Source of the DNA: Mesonia algae
GTDB taxonomy: Bacteria; Bacteroidota; Bacteroidia; Flavobacteriales; Flavobacteriaceae
DNA: 64,000 bases
Direction of reading: 5' to 3'
Assembly: GCF_003253545.1 (NCBI RefSeq)
Contig: NZ_QKYV01000001.1
Coordinates: 186,001-250,000, forward strand
Shown: in pieces, positions 25,342-33,278 of the stretch
Numbering within the stretch: the first letter of the stretch is position 1
Layout of the letters: each line of letters opens with the position of its first letter
Position numbers and translations under genes: made by a program
The notes under the pieces: generated by a model
Database searches by the model: none
What the model was told of the DNA's origin: nothing
Seen by the model: the letters and a program-made list of their open reading frames with translations, nothing else

Positions 25342-26457
25342 ATGAAGTACTACCTTATTGCTGGTGAAGCCTCTGGAGACTTACACGCTGCAAACCTTAT
25401 GAAATCTTTAAAGGAAAAAGACGCTGCTGCGGATTTTAGATTTTGGGGTGGTGATCTTATGCAAGCCGTAGGCGGTACTTTAGTGAAACATTATCGAGAG
25501 CTAGCTTTTATGGGCTTTGCAGAAGTAATTGCCAACCTAAGGACTATCTTCAAGAATATTGCTTTGTGTAAAAAAGATATACTTGCTTATGAACCCGATG
25601 TCATTATCTTTATAGATTACCCAGGTTTTAATTTTAGAATTGCCAAGTGGGCAAAACAACAAGACATACCAACGCACTACTATATTTCTCCGCAAATTTG
25701 GGCTTGGAAAGAAAACCGAATCAAAGCCATAAAGCGTGATGTGGATGAAATGTATGTCATACTTCCATTTGAAAAAGATTTTTACGAAAAGAAACATCAA
25801 TATCCTGTTCATTTTGTGGGCCATCCTTTATTGGATGCTATTGATCAACGTGAAGAAATTTCTTTCGAGCAATTTATAGAAGTAAATCAACTTCCCAACA
25901 AGCCTATTATCGCTTTATTACCAGGAAGTAGAAAACAAGAAATCTCTAAAATGCTAGAAACTATGCTGAGTATAACTCCGCATTATCCTGATTATCAATT
26001 TATCATTGCGGGAGCACCAAGTCAAGATGAAGCATATTACCAACAGTTTTTAAAAAAGAATCAGGTTTTTCTTATCAGCAATAAAACTTACAATTTATTA
26101 AGTGTTGCTAGCGCTGCATTAGTCACCTCTGGAACCGCTACTTTAGAAACTGCGCTTTTTAATGTCCCCGAAGTGGTTTGCTACAAAGGAAGCTCTATTT
26201 CTTATCAAATTGCTAAACGTATTATTAACTTAGATTACATCTCTTTAGTCAACTTAATAATGGATAAAGAGGTTGTAAAAGAATTAATCCAGGGAGAATT
26301 TAATTCTAAAAAGTTAAAAAACGAACTCGATTTGATTTTAGAGAATCCGAAAAGAGAAAATATATTGAAAGAATACAAAGAGCTTAAAAATAAGCTTGGC
26401 GGAATTGGCGCCAGTGAAAAAACTGCTTCTTTAATTTATGAAAAATTACAACCATGA
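25342..26457 (+). CDS. lpxB: lipid-A-disaccharide synthase
   Basis: A peripheral membrane glycosyltransferase (family GT19) that joins UDP-diacylglucosamine and lipid X to form the lipid A disaccharide; 371 residues. Motifs are AGEASGDLHAANLM at residues 7-20, IDYPGFNFRIAKWAK near 95, YYISPQIWAWKENR near 115 and LLPGSRKQEI near 195. Other Raetz-pathway genes are not adjacent. It lies between the small membrane gene and the NlpC/P60 lipoprotein, overlapping the latter by four bases. Confidence 0.95.
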   Translation: MKYYLIAGEASGDLHAANLMKSLKEKDAAADFRFWGGDLMQAVGGTLVKHYRELAFMGFAEVIANLRTIFKNIALCKKDILAYEPDVIIFIDYPGFNFRIAKWAKQQDIPTHYYISPQIWAWKENRIKAIKRDVDEMYVILPFEKDFYEKKHQYPVHFVGHPLLDAIDQREEISFEQFIEVNQLPNKPIIALLPGSRKQEISKMLETMLSITPHYPDYQFIIAGAPSQDEAYYQQFLKKNQVFLISNKTYNLLSVASAALVTSGTATLETALFNVPEVVCYKGSSISYQIAKRIINLDYISLVNLIMDKEVVKELIQGEFNSKKLKNELDLILENPKRENILKEYKELKNKLGGIGASEKTASLIYEKLQP

Positions 26458-26954
26458 TAAAAAAAATTCTACTGTTATTGATCATTGCAAGTTTAGCTTC
26501 TTGTGGTTCTAGCCGAAAAGTTGCGAACTCAAAAATAAAAAAAAGCAGTTCTTATAAATACGATCCTGTACCCGAAGCCACTCGCATTACCAATTATGCT
26601 TTAGGTTTTCAAGGAACACGTTATAAGTACGGCGGAACTACAAAGAAAGGAATGGATTGTTCTGGTTTAATCTATACTTCTTTTCAAGAAGAAGGAATTC
26701 AATTGCCTAGAGTTTCTAGAGATATGGCAAAACGAGGTTATAAAATTCACACCAACCAAGTTAATGTTGGTGATTTGCTGTTTTTCCAAACTAATAAAAG
26801 CCGAAAGGTTATTAACCATGTAGGTTTGGTTGTGGAGATTGTTCCAGGGAATGTAAGCTTCATACACTCCACTACTTCGAGAGGTGTTATTGTATCCTCT
26901 CTCAATGAAAAATATTGGAATTCTGCTTACGTTATGGCTCGACGGGTTTTCTAA
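26454..26954 (+). CDS. NlpC/P60 (C40) peptidase lipoprotein
   Basis: A probable peptidoglycan endopeptidase of 166 residues, lipid-anchored through the lipobox LASCG (Cys17). The catalytic cysteine is Cys69 in KKGMDCSGLIYTS, followed by His122 in NHVGLVVEI and His138 in FIHSTTS, the complete Cys-His-His triad of the family. There is no separate SH3 or LysM domain, as in Spr-like MepS proteins. The start overlaps the lpxB stop (ATGA), so the two are translationally coupled. Confidence 0.93.
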   Translation: MIKKILLLLIIASLASCGSSRKVANSKIKKSSSYKYDPVPEATRITNYALGFQGTRYKYGGTTKKGMDCSGLIYTSFQEEGIQLPRVSRDMAKRGYKIHTNQVNVGDLLFFQTNKSRKVINHVGLVVEIVPGNVSFIHSTTSRGVIVSSLNEKYWNSAYVMARRVF

Positions 26955-26982
26955 CATTCATATTTTTTGAGTAACTTTAAGA

Positions 26983-29007
26983 ATGAAGTTGCTTAATCTT
27001 CCTTTAGTCCTTATATGTATTTCTCTTATTTTAGGGATTTTACTAGGACTTTATTTTCCTTTACCTCAAGAAAGTTTATTATTTGTAAGCCTTGTTGCTA
27101 CGGTAATTTTAGGTGTTGCTTATTTCTACACTAAGCGACTATTCACACAGCCATACACTTTTATCAGCATTGCTTTTATTTGCTTTCTAGCACTTGGTAT
27201 GATGATTTCTAGCGCTCATATTTTTCAAAATCATTCGATTGACTCTAGTTTATTCCATGAGCAAAGCAGCATCCAATTAAGAATCATAAAATCCTTAAAA
27301 CCCAATGCTTACACTCATAATTATACCGCTGAAGTAATTCCGGGAAACCGAAAGAGCAAACCTTTTGAAATTCTTTTAACCGAATTTCATGGAGATTCAC
27401 TTACTCCACATTTACATACTGGAGATCGTGTATTTATTAAAAAGAGAATTTCTTTGGTTAACGAGCCTAAAATTCCGCATCAATTTAATTACCGAAATTA
27501 TTTGAAGCATCAACACGTGTATGGGAAGATCATATTTAAACGTGATGAGATGGTCACAATCCATTCTCAAGAATTTTCATGGCGACAAATTTCTATAGAT
27601 CTTAAAGAAAAAATACGAGCTAATTTATACGCATCGGGCTTTCAGTTAAACCAAGTTGCATTTATAGAATCCTTGGTCTTAGGTAAAAAAGACTTGCTTT
27701 CTAAAAACATATATAATGATTTTTCTAAAGCTGGTGTGCTGCATATTTTAGCAGTATCGGGATTACACGTAGGTTTTATTCTACTTATCCTACAGTTTCT
27801 CTTTAAGCCTTTATCTTATCATAAAACAGGTCGTATAGTGAGTAGTATTTGTATTGTGGTCATTTTATGGGGATATGCATTTATAGTAGGATTTACTCCA
27901 TCTATTACTCGAGCAGTAACCATGTTTAGCTTCATTGCCTTTGCACATACATTTAAACGAGAAAGTAGTAGTCTAAATATGCTTTTTCTTTCCGCTGTAG
28001 CGTTATTGATTTATGACCCTTGTTATATCTTTCATATAGGTTTTCAATTAAGTTATGCTGCTGTATTTTCTATTATTACTTTGTATCCTATACTTAACCG
28101 CCAATTATATTTTAAATATTGGTTACCTAGAAAAATTTGGGGAATATGTTGCGTAACGCTCACCGCACAATTAGGTGTTTTTCCACTTTCATTATTTTAT
28201 TTTCACCAAATACCAGGTTTATTTCTCCTTAGTAATTTACTTCTTATTCCGTTTATATTTTTGGTATTAACAGCCTGTATATTGTGTATTTCATGGAGTT
28301 TTATTGCACCTATTCCAGAGTTTGCAAGAGTTGTTTTCGAATATATTATTGAAGCTGTATTGAACTTTGTACATTTTATTGCGTCCCAAAACCAATTTAT
28401 TATAGAAAGAGTTTACTTTTCTCAAAGCATGCTCTACTTTTCATTAATAGCGTTACTCTTGTTGGTTTTTTATGTATATCAAAGAAAATGGCGTTACCTA
28501 TGGTTGCTAAGCCTTAGCTTGCTTATAATAGAGGGATTATATATTTCTGAAATTTATTCTTTACGGAAACAAGAACGTTTTTACATTTTTCATCAAAACA
28601 AGAAGAATATTTTAGGTTTACAAACCAACAAACAACTTGCCTTCATTACCTCCGACTCATTACTACTAAAACCCTTTGAAGGTTTATTGATTCAGGACAA
28701 TTTGAAACATGTTAATTTTAAAACTACTATAAAGAATTATTACAATGTCTTTCATAAAAGTATATTTATAATCGATAGTACAGCTGTTTATAACATAAAA
28801 GAATTGAATTCGGTTGACTATTTAGTCCTAATGAATTCACCGAAAGTAAATTTAGATAGAGTTGTTGATAAACTACAACCTAAATATATTATTGCTGATG
28901 GAAGCAATTACTATTCTTACCTAAAACGTTGGGAAGAAACAGCTATAAAAAAGAAAATCCCTTTTCACCATACTGGTAAAAAAGGGACTTTCGTCATTGA
29001 TAATTGA
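26983..29007 (+). CDS. ComEC/Rec2 family protein
   Basis: A polytopic membrane protein of 674 residues, of the family forming the inner-membrane DNA-uptake channel. An N-terminal DUF4131 region with three helices is followed by a soluble OB-like part (about 90-200). The Competence domain (about 220-490) has FSKAGVLHILAVSGLHVGF and FTPSITRAVTMFS. The C-terminal 150 residues, after the last helix, are where a metallo-beta-lactamase domain normally sits, but no HxHxDH metal motif is visible, so any nuclease activity is doubtful. The gene follows the C40 lipoprotein by 28 bases. Confidence 0.9.
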   Translation: MKLLNLPLVLICISLILGILLGLYFPLPQESLLFVSLVATVILGVAYFYTKRLFTQPYTFISIAFICFLALGMMISSAHIFQNHSIDSSLFHEQSSIQLRIIKSLKPNAYTHNYTAEVIPGNRKSKPFEILLTEFHGDSLTPHLHTGDRVFIKKRISLVNEPKIPHQFNYRNYLKHQHVYGKIIFKRDEMVTIHSQEFSWRQISIDLKEKIRANLYASGFQLNQVAFIESLVLGKKDLLSKNIYNDFSKAGVLHILAVSGLHVGFILLILQFLFKPLSYHKTGRIVSSICIVVILWGYAFIVGFTPSITRAVTMFSFIAFAHTFKRESSSLNMLFLSAVALLIYDPCYIFHIGFQLSYAAVFSIITLYPILNRQLYFKYWLPRKIWGICCVTLTAQLGVFPLSLFYFHQIPGLFLLSNLLLIPFIFLVLTACILCISWSFIAPIPEFARVVFEYIIEAVLNFVHFIASQNQFIIERVYFSQSMLYFSLIALLLLVFYVYQRKWRYLWLLSLSLLIIEGLYISEIYSLRKQERFYIFHQNKKNILGLQTNKQLAFITSDSLLLKPFEGLLIQDNLKHVNFKTTIKNYYNVFHKSIFIIDSTAVYNIKELNSVDYLVLMNSPKVNLDRVVDKLQPKYIIADGSNYYSYLKRWEETAIKKKIPFHHTGKKGTFVIDN

Positions 29008-29036
29008 ACATCTTAGCACATTTCTCTCATCAACTT

Positions 29037-29576
29037 TTAATTTTTAAATGTTCCTTTGAAGTTAGACTGATACTCTTGCCAAGCTTCTGTAGTCGTTATA
29101 TTTTTATAGTCATCATTTGCGATCATCTTTAAATAAAGCTCTAATTGCTGCGGAGTTTTATATCCTGTAACTGTTGGTAAAGAATTACCTTCTTCATCAA
29201 AAAATACCATACTAGGATATGCATTGATTTTTAAAGCGTGTGCAAACAGGTGTTGACTGTTTCTACCCTTGCGACCCTTTTTATAATTAGGATTAGTATA
29301 AGTAAAATCTTGATAATCTACCTTTTCTGTTCCCTCCGCATTGAATTTTACAGCATAGAAATGTTTATTTACATAATTAGCAACGTCTTTATTGGCGAAT
29401 GTTTTCTTATCTAGCAGCTTACAAGGTCCGCACCAATCTGTATAAACATCCATAAAAATTTTCTTCGGATTTTCTTTTTGAGCTTCTAAAGCTTCATTCA
29501 TACTCATCCACTTAATTTCTTGCGCAGTAGTTACTGCCGAAATTAAAACCGTTGCTATAATTAATATTTTTTTCAT
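29037..29576 (-). CDS. secreted thioredoxin family protein
   Basis: A periplasmic thioredoxin-fold protein of 179 residues. The signal peptide is MKKILIIATVLISAVTTAQE. The active site WCGPCKLLDKKTF is near residue 49 with both cysteines, and the cis-proline segment is NAYPSMVFFDEEG. An insertion between strand and helix (YTNPNYKKGRKGRNSQHL) contains basic residues. Proteins of this kind reduce or isomerise disulfides in exported proteins. It lies downstream of the peptide transporters, but a hairpin separates them. Confidence 0.88.
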   Translation of the reverse strand: MKKILIIATVLISAVTTAQEIKWMSMNEALEAQKENPKKIFMDVYTDWCGPCKLLDKKTFANKDVANYVNKHFYAVKFNAEGTEKVDYQDFTYTNPNYKKGRKGRNSQHLFAHALKINAYPSMVFFDEEGNSLPTVTGYKTPQQLELYLKMIANDDYKNITTTEAWQEYQSNFKGTFKN

Positions 29577-29592
29577 TTCTAAAATAAATCAA

Positions 29593-29625
29593 ATACCATT
29601 CCAATCCTTAGATTGAGAATGGTAT
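29593..29625 (-). terminator. terminator-like hairpin after the first POT transporter gene
   Basis: ATACCATTC (29593-29601) pairs with GAATGGTAT (29617-29625). An inner stem CAATC/GATTG is separated by a one-base bulge, and the loop is four bases. On the minus strand a T-rich stretch follows. It lies 11 bases after the transporter stop and before the thioredoxin gene. Confidence 0.65.
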
Positions 29626-29636
29626 AAATGTTAATT

Positions 29637-31418
29637 CTATTTAACTCCGTGCATTAATTTTTTGAGAAGCGGGTTTAAGACCGCTACTAACACTCCAGCT
29701 GCAATTGGTATAATAGTGAATATTAGGAAGAAAGTAGATAAGCTATAATCTTCCTTAATTTGATCTACCATTCCTCCAAGAGAAGCTGCAATTTTGTTAC
29801 CGATGGCAATAGCCAAATACCACATTCCAAACATAAGAGCAATCATTCTTGCTGGCACTAATTTACTCACGTAAGAGAGGCCTACAGGAGACAAACAAAG
29901 CTCTCCTAAGGTATGAAACAAATAAGCCAAAATAAGCCAAACCATACTTACTTTAACTCCTTCAGCTAAGTCGTAAGATCCAAAGGCAAGTAAACCAAAT
30001 CCTAATCCTACAAGTACTAATCCTATCCCATATTTTAAAGCTGCAGATGGATTGTATTTACTTTCCCACCATTTAGAGAAAAATGATGCAAAAGCAATAA
30101 TAAAGAACGAATTTAGAATACTAAACCATGAAACTGTAATTTCTACATCTCCACCAGAAAATTCTCTATAAAGCATCCATAATACCAATGCCCAAATTCC
30201 CAAAAAGCAAAGCATTAATACGATATTAGCTCCTAATATTTTTGTATGAGTTTGTTTCCATAATGAAACTAGAACCCAAGTAATAATTCCCAATGGAATA
30301 ACGGTAAGCAATGCATTAATAATATTAAAAGATAGAGCTGCGGCACCTGTGAGTTCTCTATCTACAGAATCTCGCGCAAACAAAACTAAAGATGAAGCTG
30401 CCTGCTCAAAACATAAAAAGAAGATTACGGTAAAAAAAGCAAAAACTACTACGGCAATCATTCGATCTCTCACTACTTTACTATACCTCGATATTCTTCT
30501 TATTACTAATACTAAAAATAAGAGTAATCCTACCAAAGCATATCCAATAGATCCCGATATAGGTTCTCCTCCAAAGCTAAGATCTACAAAGAATTTTTGA
30601 GGTAATAAATCGACTTTTCCAATCTTTGAAACTGGATCATTAATAAGATATAAAAACCCAATAATTGTACTTGCAACGATCAATACTTTATCGATCATTG
30701 TAAATGGATTCGCTTTATAATCTTTCTTTTCTTCTTCTGAAACTTCTATTTCTTTACCTTTTTCTGGCACACCACCTACAGTACCAAAAAGAGGCTTAGA
30801 TAACCAAAACTGTAAAGTACCTAATAACATGAAAATTCCGGCTAAACCGAATCCCCAGCTCCAACCTAATTTTTCAGCAAGGTAACCACAAAGTAACATC
30901 CCAAAGAAAGCTCCTGCATTTACTCCCATATAAAAAATGGTATATGCACCATCTTTTTTCTCTGGAAGGTATTTATACATTTCAGAAATAATAGAAGTAA
31001 TGTTGGGTTTAAAAAATCCTGTTCCTAAAATAAGAAAACCAAGACCTACATAAAGCATAATTTCAGTTTCTATTGCCATGGCCGCATGTCCCAACGTCAT
31101 TAAAATTGACCCTACAACTACCGCCCAACGATAACCAATTAATTTATCGGCAATAAGACCTCCAACGATTGGGGTTAGATAAAGAAGACCTGCATAAGTA
31201 CCAAATAGAGCTCCTGCATTTTCTGCAGACCATCCCCAGCCGGGAAAATCTACGCCTACAATAGCCATGGTTAAAAAGTTAATCAAAAGTACACGCATTC
31301 CATAAAAGGAAAAACGTTCCCACATTTCGGTAAAAAAAAGTACAAATAATCCTGCTGGATGACCTAAAACTTTACTCTTAAAAAACTCATCGTGCTGAGT
31401 TGATGATAGTGTTGACAT
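29637..31418 (-). CDS. peptide MFS transporter (POT/PTR family)
   Basis: A proton-coupled di/tripeptide importer of the inner membrane; 593 residues with about 14 predicted helices. The N-terminal signature FFTEMWERFSFYGMR contains the ExxER proton-coupling motif. TM5 has FYMGVNAGAFFGMLLCGYL, and LLYLTPIVGGLIADKLIG is the MFS loop 2-3 motif. A later helix carries YLFHTLGELCLSPVGLSYV, where the family has its substrate-contacting glutamate. It is 3 bases downstream of a second POT gene, and both follow a DPP4-like peptidase, consistent with stepwise uptake of peptides released in the periplasm. Confidence 0.93.
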   Translation of the reverse strand: MSTLSSTQHDEFFKSKVLGHPAGLFVLFFTEMWERFSFYGMRVLLINFLTMAIVGVDFPGWGWSAENAGALFGTYAGLLYLTPIVGGLIADKLIGYRWAVVVGSILMTLGHAAMAIETEIMLYVGLGFLILGTGFFKPNITSIISEMYKYLPEKKDGAYTIFYMGVNAGAFFGMLLCGYLAEKLGWSWGFGLAGIFMLLGTLQFWLSKPLFGTVGGVPEKGKEIEVSEEEKKDYKANPFTMIDKVLIVASTIIGFLYLINDPVSKIGKVDLLPQKFFVDLSFGGEPISGSIGYALVGLLLFLVLVIRRISRYSKVVRDRMIAVVVFAFFTVIFFLCFEQAASSLVLFARDSVDRELTGAAALSFNIINALLTVIPLGIITWVLVSLWKQTHTKILGANIVLMLCFLGIWALVLWMLYREFSGGDVEITVSWFSILNSFFIIAFASFFSKWWESKYNPSAALKYGIGLVLVGLGFGLLAFGSYDLAEGVKVSMVWLILAYLFHTLGELCLSPVGLSYVSKLVPARMIALMFGMWYLAIAIGNKIAASLGGMVDQIKEDYSLSTFFLIFTIIPIAAGVLVAVLNPLLKKLMHGVK

Positions 31419-31421
31419 ATA

Positions 31422-33260
31422 TTAATTCTTTATTTCTGGATCTGCTATTTCAAATGGTTCGTTATCTTTTTCATCGCCGTCTATACTTCTCTCGTTATCC
31501 TCTGCGCCGTGGGTAAGTTTCTTTAATTTCTTTAAGAATAAAATTACTAAGAAACCAAAAGCTACAGTGAATATTGTTAGGTACATAAACGTTTTATATT
31601 CTTGCTCACTCTGCTCTTCTTCTAACACGAAAGAAACTCCGTAATTCTTACCATCACCTACATTTTCGGCAACCTTAGCTGCATCTGGATCTTTTTCAAA
31701 GATGATACTCGCATGATAAGGGTTTTCTGCAGTAGCGTTATTTTCATTCAGAGTTTCTTTGAGTTCTGGAGTGTTGCTATCTTCTCCATTAGAAAGTTGA
31801 AACAATCTATTTAAATTCTCATCTGAATCAATTTGACTGAAGACCACCTCTCCATCTTGCAAATAAACATCACTTCGTATACTGAAGTTTTTATCTAAGT
31901 TAATTGGGTAATCATAAACATCTACTACTTTATTCTGTTTATTTTTAACCTCAATACTGTCTTTTTCCATAAATGGAATAACCTCTTGCTTTTGCACGAT
32001 CATAGTTCCTTCAAAAGGTTCTAGTTGCGCAGATTCTCCAATACTTCCAGCAAGTTTATTACCAAAACCTGTTGCTGCGAAATAAACACCCATCATTATA
32101 GATGCATATTTAAGAGGTGCCAATTTAGTAATAAATGAAAGTGCTACAGGAGATGTACATAATTCTCCGATAGTATGAAAAAGATAAGCTAAGAAAATCC
32201 AAATCATTGCTGCCTTCCCAAATACTTCTGCACTTGCTTCTTGAGAAGCAAACATCATAAACACATAACCAAGTCCCATAATAATGGTCCCTACAGCCAT
32301 TTTAAATAATGAAGAAGCTTCTTTGCCCTTTTTCTTTACGGTAATCCAAAAACCACCTACTAGAGTTCCAAAAATAATAATATATCCAGCATTTAAAGAT
32401 TGGAAAACTGCCGCAGGAATTTCCTGTAACCAGCTCAATCCAATAGTTCTATCTACTTTAGCATCTGTATAAAGGTTCATTAACCCTCCAGCTTGTTCAA
32501 AAGCTCCCCAGAAAACAACTACGATTAAGAAAGAGATTAAAAGTACAATTACTCTATCTTTCTCTATTTTGTTTAATGGTCGTTTCGCTGCTGCTTTTTC
32601 TGCCTCTGAAACATTTTCTCCACCAGTAAACTCACCAACTCCTTTTAAAAACCTTTGTCCCCACATAAAGACGATCTGCCCAAGCACCATTCCTATTCCG
32701 GCAAGACCAAAACCGTAATGCCATCCGTAATAATAAGCTACTAATCCTACAGAAATACTTGCTAAAAAGGCTCCAACATTGATACCGATGTAAAATATAG
32801 TAAATCCACTATCTCTTCTAATATCTCCTTCTTTATAAAGACCACCTACCATTGTAGAAATATTCGGTTTTAAACCTCCAACTCCTAATATGATTAAAAT
32901 AAGTCCTGTAAAAAATGCCCAATCCTGCGGAATGGCCAACACCCCATGTCCTAAACACAAAAGGATACCACCAATTAAAACAGTTTTCTTTTGTCCTAAA
33001 AATTTATCGGCAATCCAACCTCCAGGAATAGATGCCACATACACTAACATTGTATACCAACCGTATAACCAAATTGCATCTTTATTACTCCAACCTAACC
33101 CAGGATCTATAGCTGTAGCCGAAGCTGCAATATATAAGGTAAGTATCCCACGCATACCGTAATAAGAGAAACGCTCCCACATTTCTGTAAAAAACAGTAT
33201 AAACAGACCTACTGGGTGGCCAAAAAGTTCTTTTCTATTAGCTTGAGCTACTGACGACAT
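31422..33260 (-). CDS. peptide MFS transporter (POT/PTR family) with large extramembrane insertion
   Basis: A paralogue of the neighbouring transporter, 612 residues. It has the same signatures: FFTEMWERFSYYGMR, PGGWIADKFLGQKK, FYIGINVGAFLASISVG and YLFHTIGELCTSPVALSFI. Unlike its neighbour it carries about 140 hydrophilic residues (about 410-550) between the penultimate and last helices. This segment is rich in acidic residues and Asn, and by topology is probably periplasmic. The C-terminal cytosolic tail is also acidic. The insertion may bind or present peptides, which is a guess. The genes for both POT proteins and the peptidase are separated by 3 and 18 bases. Confidence 0.92.
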   Translation of the reverse strand: MSSVAQANRKELFGHPVGLFILFFTEMWERFSYYGMRGILTLYIAASATAIDPGLGWSNKDAIWLYGWYTMLVYVASIPGGWIADKFLGQKKTVLIGGILLCLGHGVLAIPQDWAFFTGLILIILGVGGLKPNISTMVGGLYKEGDIRRDSGFTIFYIGINVGAFLASISVGLVAYYYGWHYGFGLAGIGMVLGQIVFMWGQRFLKGVGEFTGGENVSEAEKAAAKRPLNKIEKDRVIVLLISFLIVVVFWGAFEQAGGLMNLYTDAKVDRTIGLSWLQEIPAAVFQSLNAGYIIIFGTLVGGFWITVKKKGKEASSLFKMAVGTIIMGLGYVFMMFASQEASAEVFGKAAMIWIFLAYLFHTIGELCTSPVALSFITKLAPLKYASIMMGVYFAATGFGNKLAGSIGESAQLEPFEGTMIVQKQEVIPFMEKDSIEVKNKQNKVVDVYDYPINLDKNFSIRSDVYLQDGEVVFSQIDSDENLNRLFQLSNGEDSNTPELKETLNENNATAENPYHASIIFEKDPDAAKVAENVGDGKNYGVSFVLEEEQSEQEYKTFMYLTIFTVAFGFLVILFLKKLKKLTHGAEDNERSIDGDEKDNEPFEIADPEIKN

Positions 33261-33278
33261 ATAGTAATTGTTAGTTAT

